NCBI RefSeq assembly: GCF_037023735.1
Contig: NZ_CP146069.1
Span: forward strand, 2,831,501 to 2,895,500
Length of the DNA stretch: 64,000 nt
From: Roseovarius sp. S88
GTDB taxonomy: Bacteria > Pseudomonadota > Alphaproteobacteria > Rhodobacterales > Rhodobacteraceae
Direction of reading: 5' to 3'
In this document: piece by piece, positions 25,826 through 34,095 of the stretch
Layout of the letters: the number at the start of each line of letters is the position of its first letter
Numbering within the stretch: the first letter of the stretch is position 1
The notes under the pieces: generated by a model
The model's input: the letters and a program-made list of their open reading frames with translations, nothing else
The model's database searches: none
What the model was told of the DNA's origin: nothing
Translations under genes and position numbers: made by a program

Positions 25826-27064
25826 ATGAGTAGTGCGCAGACAAAAACCGAATCCAACCCGATCACGGCGTGTACAATTAGCCGGGACGTGCAGGAATTC
25901 GATCTTCTCATAGAAGATATGGAAGCGATTTTGGGCGAAAGCTGGGGGGATCTTGGATTTTCCGAGGCGCTAGCCTTTTTCAATCAACCCGATGCCGAAG
26001 CGCTCGAATTCGTGGCGCTTGCCATTGACGAAAGCGACGAAGACGACATGAGTGTGCTGAGCGAAATCATTTCGCTGGCCAGCGCACGAGGCATCAAGGT
26101 CATCCTCATCGCTGAAGATGTCAGCCCCGCTTCACTGCACCACTTGTTGCGTCAGGGCGCGGACGAATTTGTCCCCTACCCTCTTCCCGAGAACGAATTG
26201 GAAGCCGCAATTGAACGGTTGCGCCATCGCAAGCAAGTCGCCGCGAACATGGCAAATGCAGTCTTTGCCGGAGACAATGCGCCCGCTGATGGAGTCGTGC
26301 TCGCCACGCAAGCTTTGGCGGGTGGTGCAGGCGGCACCACATTGGCGGTCAACCTGGCCTGGGAACTGGCGAACGTTGAAAAGGAAAACGGACCGCGTGT
26401 ATGTCTGATTGATTTGGGTTTGCAAACCGGTTCGGTCGCCACCTATCTCGACTTACCCCGCCGCGACGTCGTCTATGAAATGTGGACAGATACTGAATCC
26501 ATGGACGAAGACATGTTCAAACAGGCGCTTGTCTCGTTTGAAGAAAAGCTTTGGGTTTTGACCGCTCCGGCGGACATTCTGCCACTTGACATGATCACAC
26601 CCGAAGACGTGCAGAAGATCATAGACTTCGCGCGCGCAAAGTTTGATTACGTCATCATTGATATGCCAAGCACACTGGTGCTTTGGACTGAGACAGTTCT
26701 CAATGCCGCGCAGATTTACTTTACCACACTTGAGCTAGATATGCGGTCTGCGCAAAACGCGCTGCGTCTCAAGCGGGCGTTGAAATCCGAAGAGCTGCCC
26801 ATTGAAAAACTGCGGTTCTGCCTGAACCGCGCCCCCAAATTCACCGATCTGAGTGGCAAGAGCCGTATCAAGCGGATGGCTGAAGGGTTGGAAATCAGTA
26901 TCGAAGTGCATTTGCCAGAAGGCGGCAAGCAAGTGATGCAAGCAGGCGACCACGGTCAGCCACTTGCCATAGCCGCAGCCAAAAATCCGCTGCGCAAGGA
27001 AATCGCAAAGCTTGCACACTCATTGCACGAGATCGGCAAAACCGATGCCGAAGAAGCCGCGTAA
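25826..27064 (+). CDS. cpaE: Tad pilus localisation ATPase CpaE (TadZ)
   Basis: A ParA/MinD-related protein that directs pilus assembly to the right place in the cell. The 412 residues have an N-terminal response-regulator-like domain (about 25-140, EFDLLIEDMEAILGE...IKVILIAEDVSP) and then the ATPase domain. Its P-loop is deviant: ALAGGAGGTTLAVNLA lacks the usual lysine after the glycines, as TadZ proteins often do. Later motifs VCLIDLGLQTGSVATYLDLP and DYVIIDMPS are intact. The ATG at 25826 is favoured; a TTG at 25709 would add about 39 residues but has no clear ribosome-binding site. cpaF follows after 14 bases. Confidence 0.92.
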   Translation: MSSAQTKTESNPITACTISRDVQEFDLLIEDMEAILGESWGDLGFSEALAFFNQPDAEALEFVALAIDESDEDDMSVLSEIISLASARGIKVILIAEDVSPASLHHLLRQGADEFVPYPLPENELEAAIERLRHRKQVAANMANAVFAGDNAPADGVVLATQALAGGAGGTTLAVNLAWELANVEKENGPRVCLIDLGLQTGSVATYLDLPRRDVVYEMWTDTESMDEDMFKQALVSFEEKLWVLTAPADILPLDMITPEDVQKIIDFARAKFDYVIIDMPSTLVLWTETVLNAAQIYFTTLELDMRSAQNALRLKRALKSEELPIEKLRFCLNRAPKFTDLSGKSRIKRMAEGLEISIEVHLPEGGKQVMQAGDHGQPLAIAAAKNPLRKEIAKLAHSLHEIGKTDAEEAA

Positions 27065-27078
27065 AAGGACCAACTTAA

Positions 27079-28530
27079 ATGTTTTCGCGTTACAAAAAAC
27101 CAGATGATCCGGCCAACGCGGCCAAGGCCAAAACAGCCGAACCTGCGGACAAGCCAAAAACCGTTCCAGTCAACGAAGCGCCGAAATCCTCGTCGCTTCG
27201 CAAACCTTTGCCGAAAGCGCAAGTGCAAGACGCGCCGCAGGACAAAGAACGCAAACGCAAAGAGCGTCTGGGCGAAATCAAAATCGAACTGCATCGTTCG
27301 CTTTTGGACAACCTCAATCTTGGGGCTTTGGAAGGGGCAAGCGAGGCCGATCTTCGATCAGAGATCAGCTCAATCGCGGGCGAAGCCCTGGAAGAGCGCA
27401 ATATCGTTCTGAACCGCGAAGACCGCACAACGCTGACCCAGGAACTCTATGACGAAGTGCGCGGCCTGGGGCCGCTTGAACCGCTTTTGAAGGACGAAAC
27501 GGTCAACGATATTCTGGTGAACGGTCCGCATCAGGTGTTCGTGGAACGCGCCGGTAAGCTGGAGTTGACCGATACGACCTTTAAAGATGAAAAGCACTTG
27601 CTGCGCATCATCGACAAAATCGTGTCCGCCGTTGGTCGCCGCGTCGACGAATCAAACCCTTATGTGGACGCCCGTTTGCAGGATGGCTCGCGTTTCAACG
27701 CCATGGTGCCGCCGATTGCGGTGGATGGATCTCTCGTCTCCATTCGGAAATTCAAAAAGGACAAGCTCGGGATTGATGACCTGGTCAACTTTGGTGCCTT
27801 TTCTGAGGAAATGGCAGCCTACCTGCAGGCGGCTGTGGCAACCCGCCTCAATGTGATTGTCTCGGGCGGTACCGGTTCGGGTAAGACAACCACGCTCAAT
27901 GCCTTAAGCTCATTCATCGACAACGCCGAACGCATCCTGACCATTGAGGATACGGCGGAACTTCAACTGCAACAGACCCATGTAGGCCGGATGGAAAGCC
28001 GCCCGCCCAACGTGGAAGGCAAAGGTGAGGTTTCTCCCCGCGACTGTCTGAAAAACGCTCTTCGGATGCGCCCCGACCGCATCATCGTGGGTGAAACCCG
28101 GGGCGAGGAAGTGATCGACATGTTGCAGGCCATGAACACCGGCCACGACGGCTCGATGACCACGATCCACGCCAACAACCCACGCGACGGCATCAGCCGT
28201 CTTGAAAACATGGTCGCAATGGCCGGGATCGAAATGCCACTCAAAGCGGTACGGTCTCAGATCGCCTCGGCTGTGAACCTTCTCGTGCAAGCCAGCCGTC
28301 TTCAGGACGGTTCGCGCCGGATGACCTCAATCACAGAGATTACCGGTATGGAAGGCGACGTGATTTCCATGCAAGAAATCTTCCGCTTTCAGCGCGTCGG
28401 CCTGACAGCAGATAACAAAATCATGGGCCATTTCACCGGAACTGGTGTGCGCTCCAACTTTTCCGAACGGTTCCGCTTGTGGGGGTATGACCTCCCACCA
28501 AGCATTTATGAACCCATCGCTGCGGAGTAA
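27079..28530 (+). CDS. cpaF: Tad pilus secretion ATPase CpaF (TadA)
   Basis: The hexameric ATPase that powers Flp pilus extension and retraction. The 483 residues have a charged, lysine-rich N-terminal arm (about 1-70), the N-terminal domain with [21 protein letters not shown], and the secretion-ATPase core. The core shows the Walker A motif [16 protein letters not shown] (near 260), [12 protein letters not shown] (Asp box), [18 protein letters not shown] (Walker B region) and [17 protein letters not shown] (His box). It is immediately followed by tadB (five bases), as in other tad operons. Confidence 0.96.
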   Translation: MFSRYKKPDDPANAAKAKTAEPADKPKTVPVNEAPKSSSLRKPLPKAQVQDAPQDKERKRKERLGEIKIELHRSLLDNLNLGALEGASEADLRSEISSIAGEALEERNIVLNREDRTTLTQELYDEVRGLGPLEPLLKDETVNDILVNGPHQVFVERAGKLELTDTTFKDEKHLLRIIDKIVSAVGRRVDESNPYVDARLQDGSRFNAMVPPIAVDGSLVSIRKFKKDKLGIDDLVNFGAFSEEMAAYLQAAVATRLNVIVSGGTGSGKTTTLNALSSFIDNAERILTIEDTAELQLQQTHVGRMESRPPNVEGKGEVSPRDCLKNALRMRPDRIIVGETRGEEVIDMLQAMNTGHDGSMTTIHANNPRDGISRLENMVAMAGIEMPLKAVRSQIASAVNLLVQASRLQDGSRRMTSITEITGMEGDVISMQEIFRFQRVGLTADNKIMGHFTGTGVRSNFSERFRLWGYDLPPSIYEPIAAE

Positions 28531-28535
28531 CGGGC

Positions 28536-29504
28536 ATGACTATCAGTGCAGAACCAATTATCTATGGTCTGATCTTTATCGGTGTTCTGGTTCTCGTAGA
28601 GGGCCTTTACCTGACGGTGTTCGGTCGATCGATCAGCCTCAACAACCGCGTCAACCGACGCCTGGAGATGCTCGACAAAAGCGGCAACCGCGAAGAGGTC
28701 ATGGAAAAGCTGCGCAAGGAGATGGAACAGCATCTCAAGGCGCGCAAAATTCCGCTTTATTCGATCCTGTCGAACAAAGCACAAAAGGCCGCTATAGCCT
28801 TTACCCCAAAACAGCTTGTTTTCCTGATGATCGGGCTGAGCTTTCTGGCATTTGTTGGCCTGTCCATCGGCACGGCGACGCCGTTTGCTGTTCGCATCGT
28901 CGTCTCCGCCGCTATGGGCGTCGGTGGCGTGTTCACTTGGATCAACATGAAGGCCAATAAACGCATGGCCTTGCTGGAAGAACAATTGCCTGACGCGATT
29001 GAACTCATGGTCCGAAGCCTGCGTGTGGGTCATCCGTTTTCGGCCGCCATTGCGATTGTTGCTGACGAAGTGTCTGACCCTCTGGCCACAGAGTTTGGCG
29101 TAATCGCCGACGAAGCAGCCTATGGTCGTGAGATGGGCGAAGCTCTCAAGGACATGGCAGAACGGATTGATATGCAGGATTTGCGCTTTCTGGCTGTGGC
29201 AGTGACTATCCAACAGCAATCAGGTGGTAACCTCGCTGAGATCCTTGACGGTCTGGCAAAGGTGATCCGGGCTCGGTTCCGTCTGTTCCGCCGCGTAAAG
29301 GCCATCACCGCCGAGGCCAAATGGTCTGGCAAATTCCTTTCAGGTTTCCCCATTATGGCTCTTATCGGGATCCAGCTCATTAAGCCGGACTACTACGATG
29401 AGGCGATGGAGCATCCTTACTTCATACCAGCATGTCTGCTTGTGGGCGCATTTCTGATCGCAAACCTGTTTGTGATGCGCGCACTTGTGAACATCAAAGT
29501 GTAA
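28536..29504 (+). CDS. tadB: Tad pilus inner-membrane platform protein TadB
   Basis: One of the two platform proteins on which CpaF acts. The 322 residues contain an N-terminal helix, a pair of central helices (FLMIGLSFLAFVGLSIG and VRIVVSAAMGVGGVFTWI) and the T2SSF domain (about residues 150-280). That domain shows LPDAIELMVRSLRVGHPFSAAIAIVADE and RFLAVAVTIQQQSGGNLAEILDGLAKVIRAR, the family signature, and a C-terminal helix follows. It is five bases downstream of cpaF and 21 bases before tadC. Confidence 0.95.
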   Translation: MTISAEPIIYGLIFIGVLVLVEGLYLTVFGRSISLNNRVNRRLEMLDKSGNREEVMEKLRKEMEQHLKARKIPLYSILSNKAQKAAIAFTPKQLVFLMIGLSFLAFVGLSIGTATPFAVRIVVSAAMGVGGVFTWINMKANKRMALLEEQLPDAIELMVRSLRVGHPFSAAIAIVADEVSDPLATEFGVIADEAAYGREMGEALKDMAERIDMQDLRFLAVAVTIQQQSGGNLAEILDGLAKVIRARFRLFRRVKAITAEAKWSGKFLSGFPIMALIGIQLIKPDYYDEAMEHPYFIPACLLVGAFLIANLFVMRALVNIKV

Positions 29505-29525
29505 GTCCCAGGGGGAGACAAGATT

Positions 29526-30510
29526 ATGCAAGCTTTGATGGAAACCATGACCAATGCACTCGGTCCGTTTGGGCCCTTGATCGCAGTTGGCGTTCTTGGC
29601 TTTATCCTTATCCTGATTGCCGTCCAGATTTTGGTGCGCAGAATCCAAGGATCCTCTGGAAAAGATCAAGAGGGCTTCGCGCTCTGGCGTTGATACGGAG
29701 GCGGAACAAAAGCGTCTGCGGTCTGGCAAGCGCAATGACAAGTTGGACAAATACGCCAACTTCCTCGAACCCAAAGACGAAAAATCGCTGAGCCAAATTC
29801 GCCTGACTCTGTTACAGGCCGGGTATCGTGACCGCGACGCGATCCGGTACTACCATTTCGCACAATTTGCATTTGGTATCGGTTTCTTGGTTCTCGGTGT
29901 GCTCTACTTTGTGGTGTTCGTTGCCGGCAATGAAGGTACAACAACGCAGCAGACCATTCTCTATATTCTGGGCCCAGGAGCCGCAGGGTACCTGTTTCCT
30001 AAATACTGGGTGACAAAACGTCTGCAACAGCGCCAACAGGAAATCACCGACGGCTTTCCCGACAGTCTGGATATGATGTTGACATGCGTTGAAGCAGGTC
30101 AGTCTTTGGACCAGTCGATCATTCGTGTCGCAAATGAAATTCGGGTGTCTTATCCGGCTCTGGCGGACGAGTACGAAATGGTCGCACACCAAATCAAGGC
30201 GGGTCGAGACAAACCTTCAGTTCTCAATGAAATGGCTGAGCGTTGTGGCGTAATGGACATCTCAAGCTTTGTGACGGTTCTGGTTCAATCGCAAAGCTTT
30301 GGTACCTCTGTGGCGGACGCGCTTAGGGTTTATGCGGCGGAGATGCGTGACAAACGTGTCATGCGCGCTGAAGAAAAAGCAAACAAATTGCCAACGAAGA
30401 TGACTTTGGCCACGATGATGCTTACAGTGCCTCCATTGCTAATCATTCTGGTTGGCCCTTCGGTGCTCGGGATCATGGAACTCTTCTCGATGAGCGTGGG
30501 CGGCCAATAA
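29526..30510 (+). CDS. tadC: Tad pilus inner-membrane platform protein TadC, with a one-base frameshift
   Basis: The second platform protein. With one base corrected it is about 327 residues. The start MQALMETMTNALGPFGPLIAV gives the expected first membrane helix (GVLGFILILIAVQILV), and the T2SSF part follows: QEITDGFPDSLDMMLTCVEAGQSLDQSIIRV and SSFVTVLVQSQSFGTSVADALRVYA. As given, the first frame ends after ALWR. The downstream frame joins at KDPLEKIKRAS, which needs one base less near 29640 in CGCAGAATCC, the same ten bases as the tldD break. GGGGGAG precedes the ATG at 29526. An internal TTG start at 29617 would lose the first helix and is unlikely. Confidence 0.9.
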
Positions 30511-30524
30511 AAAGACGAGGCTAA

Positions 30525-31094
30525 ATGGCACGAGCAGGTGCTTGGCTTTTGATATCACTTGCTCTGGCTGCCGGGTGCAGCCAGAGTATTTTGCGTGACA
30601 AGGACAATCCCTTTGCACCTGGTGTGGCGCGAAATGAAGAAGCGGTCGACGGAATTGTTGTAGGCAACCGTCTTTTGGATGCCGGTCAGTACGAACTGGC
30701 CATCGACGCCTTCAACCGCGCGGCCGTCAACGAAGGTCTGAGCGCCGATGTCCTGTCTGGCCTGGGCGCTGCTAATCTGGGGCTGGGACGACTTGGCACA
30801 GCAGAAAAACTCTTGCGAGATGCGCTTGATAAGGACGAAAGAAGTCCCGAAATCTGGAACAATTTGGGCGTATTGTTACTTGAAAAGGGCGAAAACGCCG
30901 AAGCGGTACAGCATTTCAAACGCGCATTCGCCCTCGATAATGGCGAAAGTGACGCAATTCGCGACAATTTGCGCTTAGTTCTCGCAAAACAAGAAGATCC
31001 GTTTTATAGTTCTGACCAAGAACAAGAAAAACAAGACTATAAACTGGTGCGGCGCGGAGGCAGCGACTATCTGATCCGCGAGACATCAGAATGA
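30525..31094 (+). CDS. tadD: TadD-like TPR lipoprotein
   Basis: A 189-residue lipoprotein (signal MARAGAWLLISLALAAGCSQ, lipobox LAAGC) with tetratricopeptide repeats over about residues 45-150. These include LDAGQYELAIDAFNRAAVNEGLSADVLSGLGAANLGLGR and SPEIWNNLGVLLLEKGENAEAVQHFKRAFALD. TadD proteins of this kind help localise or stabilise the Tad machine in the outer membrane. The C-terminal tail is acidic and polar (SDQEQEKQDYKLVRRGG). It begins 14 bases after tadC and is followed by a second TPR lipoprotein after 27 bases. Confidence 0.9.
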   Translation: MARAGAWLLISLALAAGCSQSILRDKDNPFAPGVARNEEAVDGIVVGNRLLDAGQYELAIDAFNRAAVNEGLSADVLSGLGAANLGLGRLGTAEKLLRDALDKDERSPEIWNNLGVLLLEKGENAEAVQHFKRAFALDNGESDAIRDNLRLVLAKQEDPFYSSDQEQEKQDYKLVRRGGSDYLIRETSE

Positions 31095-31121
31095 GGCGAA
31101 GGCAGTAAAAGGACGCAAAAA

Positions 31122-31976
31122 ATGCGCCATCCCATCCTGGTAGGCATCTGTGTAGCAGGTGCTTTTGTACTATCCGCGTGTGATCAACAGTCTGATACTG
31201 ACGTCGAACGCGCGCTTTCTGATATCAATGTTGTAGATGAGAGCAACCTCAACGAGGTGATGCTGAACGTGGCTGACCCCAATGAGGGCGTGACCTACTT
31301 TCAGCGCACGCTTGCAAACAATCCCGACCGGATCGACATCCAACGTGGTTTGGCAAAATCGCTGGTTCGGGCCAAGCGTAACACCGAAGCTGTCGCGGCG
31401 TGGAAGCGCGTGAGCGAACACAAGGACGCCACCAACGATGACCAGGTGGATTTCGCCGATGCGCTTATTCGCAGCAACGACTGGGAGCGCGCCGACCAGG
31501 TGCTTGACTCGGTGCCACCCACATTTGAAACCTTCAAACGCTACCGTCTTGAAGCAATGATCGCAGACAGCAATCAGGACTGGAAAAAGGCGGATAGCTT
31601 TTACGAGATTGCCGTTGGTCTGACAACGAAACCAGCCAGTGTTATGAACAACTGGGGCTATTCCAAATTGACCCGTGGAGACTATGAGGGCGCAGAGCGC
31701 CTCTTTGCGGATGCCATCAAGCAGGACAATTCGCTTTTTACCGCGAAAAACAACCTGATCCTGGCGCGGGGCGCACAGAAGAAATATGCGCTTCCAGTGT
31801 TGCAAACATCCCAAGTCGAGCGTGCGCAGCTGCTCTACACTTTGGGCTTGTCAGCCATCAAGCAAGGCGACACCAACATCGGGCGCGGCTTGATGCGTGA
31901 TGCCATCGACACCCATCCGCAGCATTTCGAAGCCGCTGTGCGCAGCTTGCGCGCACTGGAAGACGAAACAAGCTGA
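31122..31976 (+). CDS. Second TPR lipoprotein of the Tad locus
   Basis: A 284-residue lipoprotein (MRHPILVGICVAGAFVLSACDQ, lipobox LSAC) with several TPR motifs across residues 45-280, e.g. NPDRIDIQRGLAKSLVRAKRNTEAVAAWKRVSEHKD and VMNNWGYSKLTRGDYEGAERLFADAIKQDNSLFTAKNNLILA. It is a paralogous companion to TadD, as found in Roseobacter tad loci, and probably works with it in pilus assembly or pilotin function. Its start has AAAAGGAC upstream. cpaA follows 24 bases later. Confidence 0.87.
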   Translation: MRHPILVGICVAGAFVLSACDQQSDTDVERALSDINVVDESNLNEVMLNVADPNEGVTYFQRTLANNPDRIDIQRGLAKSLVRAKRNTEAVAAWKRVSEHKDATNDDQVDFADALIRSNDWERADQVLDSVPPTFETFKRYRLEAMIADSNQDWKKADSFYEIAVGLTTKPASVMNNWGYSKLTRGDYEGAERLFADAIKQDNSLFTAKNNLILARGAQKKYALPVLQTSQVERAQLLYTLGLSAIKQGDTNIGRGLMRDAIDTHPQHFEAAVRSLRALEDETS

Positions 31977-32000
31977 CACGAGAAAGACGAGACAGCTTTG

Positions 32001-32534
32001 ATGCAGATCGACGCGGTTCAGGCCACTCTTTTCGCGCTCTTTGCCGTGCCGCTCTGCATCCTGACATTCTATGTCGACATGAAATACAAGCGGATCACCA
32101 ACTTGACCGTGTGGGCCGTTTTCCTTGTCTTTGTTATTATTGGCTTTTTCACGCTTCCCTTTACCGACTTTCTTTGGCGTTTCGCGCATTATGCGGTCGC
32201 CTTCGTCTATGGGTTCGTGCTCTGGATGGCGCGGCAAATGGGCGCTGGCGACGTCAAGTTCATGGCCGCCGCCGCACCCTATGTGCATCCCGGTGATATC
32301 GTCACAGTGCTGTTCATCCTCGCAGCCGCGTGTTTCGGCTCTGCCTTGGCGGTTCTCGGGGTTTACAAATCTCCTCTGACCAAGCTTGCGCCTGACTGGG
32401 CCAGCTGGGCTGCGAAAAACCCCAAGAACACAGACTCCGTCGGCAAGGGTCAAAAATTCACGATACCCTTCGGAACGGCACTTGGTTTGACCTTGGCCTG
32501 TTACCTGGTCGTGGGGGCGATCTGGGGTCAATAG
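32001..32534 (+). CDS. cpaA: Prepilin peptidase CpaA (TadV)
   Basis: Membrane aspartyl peptidase that cleaves the leader from Flp prepilins. The 177 residues have about five membrane helices. The two catalytic aspartates are seen in FYVDMKYKRITN (near residue 25) and in the family box MGAGDVKFMAA (GxGD, near residue 83). Members of this A24 group lack the separate methyltransferase domain, and this one does too. The TTG-ATG at 31998/32001 offers two starts; the ATG is taken. A terminator follows about 80 bases later. Confidence 0.95.
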   Translation: MQIDAVQATLFALFAVPLCILTFYVDMKYKRITNLTVWAVFLVFVIIGFFTLPFTDFLWRFAHYAVAFVYGFVLWMARQMGAGDVKFMAAAAPYVHPGDIVTVLFILAAACFGSALAVLGVYKSPLTKLAPDWASWAAKNPKNTDSVGKGQKFTIPFGTALGLTLACYLVVGAIWGQ

Positions 32535-32615
32535 AACCGTTAGGCGCTTGCCCCAGCCCTGCCCGGGCATCACCATAATTTCAGCAAGTTTGGATGGCAC
32601 AGTGTGCCTATGCTT

Positions 32616-32640
32616 CGCCCCTTTTGCGGGCTTTTTTGTG
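32616..32640 (+). terminator. Terminator after cpaA
   Basis: GCCC-CTTTTGC-GGGC followed by TTTTTTG, 80 bases beyond cpaA. It lies inside an in-frame upward extension of the next gene, which supports the ATG at 32667 as that gene's real start. Confidence 0.7.
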
Positions 32641-32666
32641 GTGCAGGTAAGAGACAGGCCAAACCG

Positions 32667-33977
32667 ATGAACATGCAAACGACAACCGGCGTTCAGCCTC
32701 CTCCCCCACCGGTCGGACTGAAAGATATGCAGCTCCCGATCGTGATGATGCGGGATATTCTGATCAAAACGATGTTCCGCAAGAACGTGGACACCGCCAC
32801 AGAAGTGGCCGAAAACATTTGTTTGCCCCGTGCCGTAACGCAGGAATTGATCGACATGGCCCGCGAGCAACGTTTGCTTGAGGCAACCGGTACGCTGAAT
32901 GCCAACTCGGGAAACGAAATGGGATACCAGTTGACCGATGCCGGCAAGGCCCGCGCGCTGGACGCACTTGCGCAGTCAGAGTACTTCGGCGCGATGCCCG
33001 TACCACTCTCGGTTTACCGCGAACAGGTGAAACGCCAGTCAATCCGCGACATTCAGATTTCACGCGACGAGTTGACCGGTGCTATGGGGCATCTCGTCCT
33101 TCCCAATGACCTACTGGATCAGCTTGGGCCCGCGGTATCGGCCGGTCGCTCGGTTCTGATGTACGGCCCTCCGGGCAACGGTAAATCTTCGATTTCAAAC
33201 GGTATTCGCGATGCGATGGGCGACAAGATCTACATTCCCCGCGCCATCGAGTACTCCGGTCAGGTGATCACGGTCTATGACCCGATTGTTCACTCTTCGG
33301 CAGAGGTCGAAGTTGACGATCCAAACTCATTGCGCCGGTCGCGTTCTTTCGACACGCGCTACGTGCGCTGCGAACGACCCACAGTGATCACCGGTGGTGA
33401 GCTCTCACTCAGCATGCTGGACCTTGTCTATAACCCTACTGCGCGCACTTATCAGGCACCTTTGCAGCTCAAGTCGAGCGGCGGCATCTTCATCGTGGAC
33501 GACCTTGGCCGTCAGCAAGAACCGCCACAGGCGCTTGTGAACCGCTGGATTGTTCCACTTGAAGAATCCAAAGACATTCTCGCCTTGCAATCGGGTGAGA
33601 AATTTGAGGTGCCATTTGACACCTTGGTGATCTTCTCGACCAACTTCCACCCCAACGAAATCTTTGACCAAGCGGCCCTGCGCCGGATCTTCTTTAAGAT
33701 CAAGATCGACGGGCCGAGCCAGCAAGATTTCCTCAAGATCTTTGCCATGGTCGCCAAGAAGCGCAAAATGCCGCTGGACGAAGAGGCTTTGTTGCACTTG
33801 CTCAAGGTGAAATACCCGACGATCAACAATATCTATTCGAACTATCAACCGATCTTCCTGATCGACCAAATGATCTCGATCTGCGAATTCGAAGGTCTGG
33901 AATACCAGATGAGCCCAGAATTGGTGGATCGCGCCTGGGCCAACATGTTCGTGAAAGAAGAAAAGATCGTAAAGTAA
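32667..33977 (+). CDS. Winged-helix/AAA ATPase next to the Tad locus
   Basis: A 436-residue cytoplasmic ATPase that I cannot assign to a named system. Residues about 20-105 look like a winged-helix domain (TATEVAENICLPRAVTQELIDMAREQRLLEATG...YQLTDAGKARAL). The AAA core follows: Walker A VLMYGPPGNGKSSISNGI (near 167-175), a Walker B-like FIVDDLGRQQEPPQALVNRWIVPLE (near 280), sensor-1 VIFSTNFHPNEIFDQAALRRIFFKIKI and a C-terminal helical lid. It is on the same strand as the Tad genes, 132 bases after cpaA. The start was set by the terminator upstream. A regulatory or remodelling role for the pilus is only inference from position. Confidence 0.75.
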   Translation: MNMQTTTGVQPPPPPVGLKDMQLPIVMMRDILIKTMFRKNVDTATEVAENICLPRAVTQELIDMAREQRLLEATGTLNANSGNEMGYQLTDAGKARALDALAQSEYFGAMPVPLSVYREQVKRQSIRDIQISRDELTGAMGHLVLPNDLLDQLGPAVSAGRSVLMYGPPGNGKSSISNGIRDAMGDKIYIPRAIEYSGQVITVYDPIVHSSAEVEVDDPNSLRRSRSFDTRYVRCERPTVITGGELSLSMLDLVYNPTARTYQAPLQLKSSGGIFIVDDLGRQQEPPQALVNRWIVPLEESKDILALQSGEKFEVPFDTLVIFSTNFHPNEIFDQAALRRIFFKIKIDGPSQQDFLKIFAMVAKKRKMPLDEEALLHLLKVKYPTINNIYSNYQPIFLIDQMISICEFEGLEYQMSPELVDRAWANMFVKEEKIVK

Positions 33978-34014
33978 TCCATCGCACCCTGGCCTGCCCT
34001 AGGGTAGCGAATGT

Positions 34015-34047
34015 CAAAAGCTCCGGATTTTTCCGGGGCTTTTTTCA
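34015..34047 (+). terminator. Rho-independent terminator after the AAA ATPase gene
   Basis: AAAGCTCCGGA-TTTT-TCCGGGGCTTTTTT, a stem of about 11 pairs with a T-tail, 40 bases after the ATPase stop. It marks the downstream end of the pilus-locus cluster. Confidence 0.85.
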
Positions 34048-34095
34048 TATCAGGTCGGGGTGGTCCCCTTCGGCGGTTTGACCTAACTCTGGGAC

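Noticed and set aside
32604..32666. Longer N-terminus for the winged-helix/AAA ATPase
   Set aside because: The added codons run through the cpaA terminator hairpin and T-run, so the ATG at 32667 is favoured.
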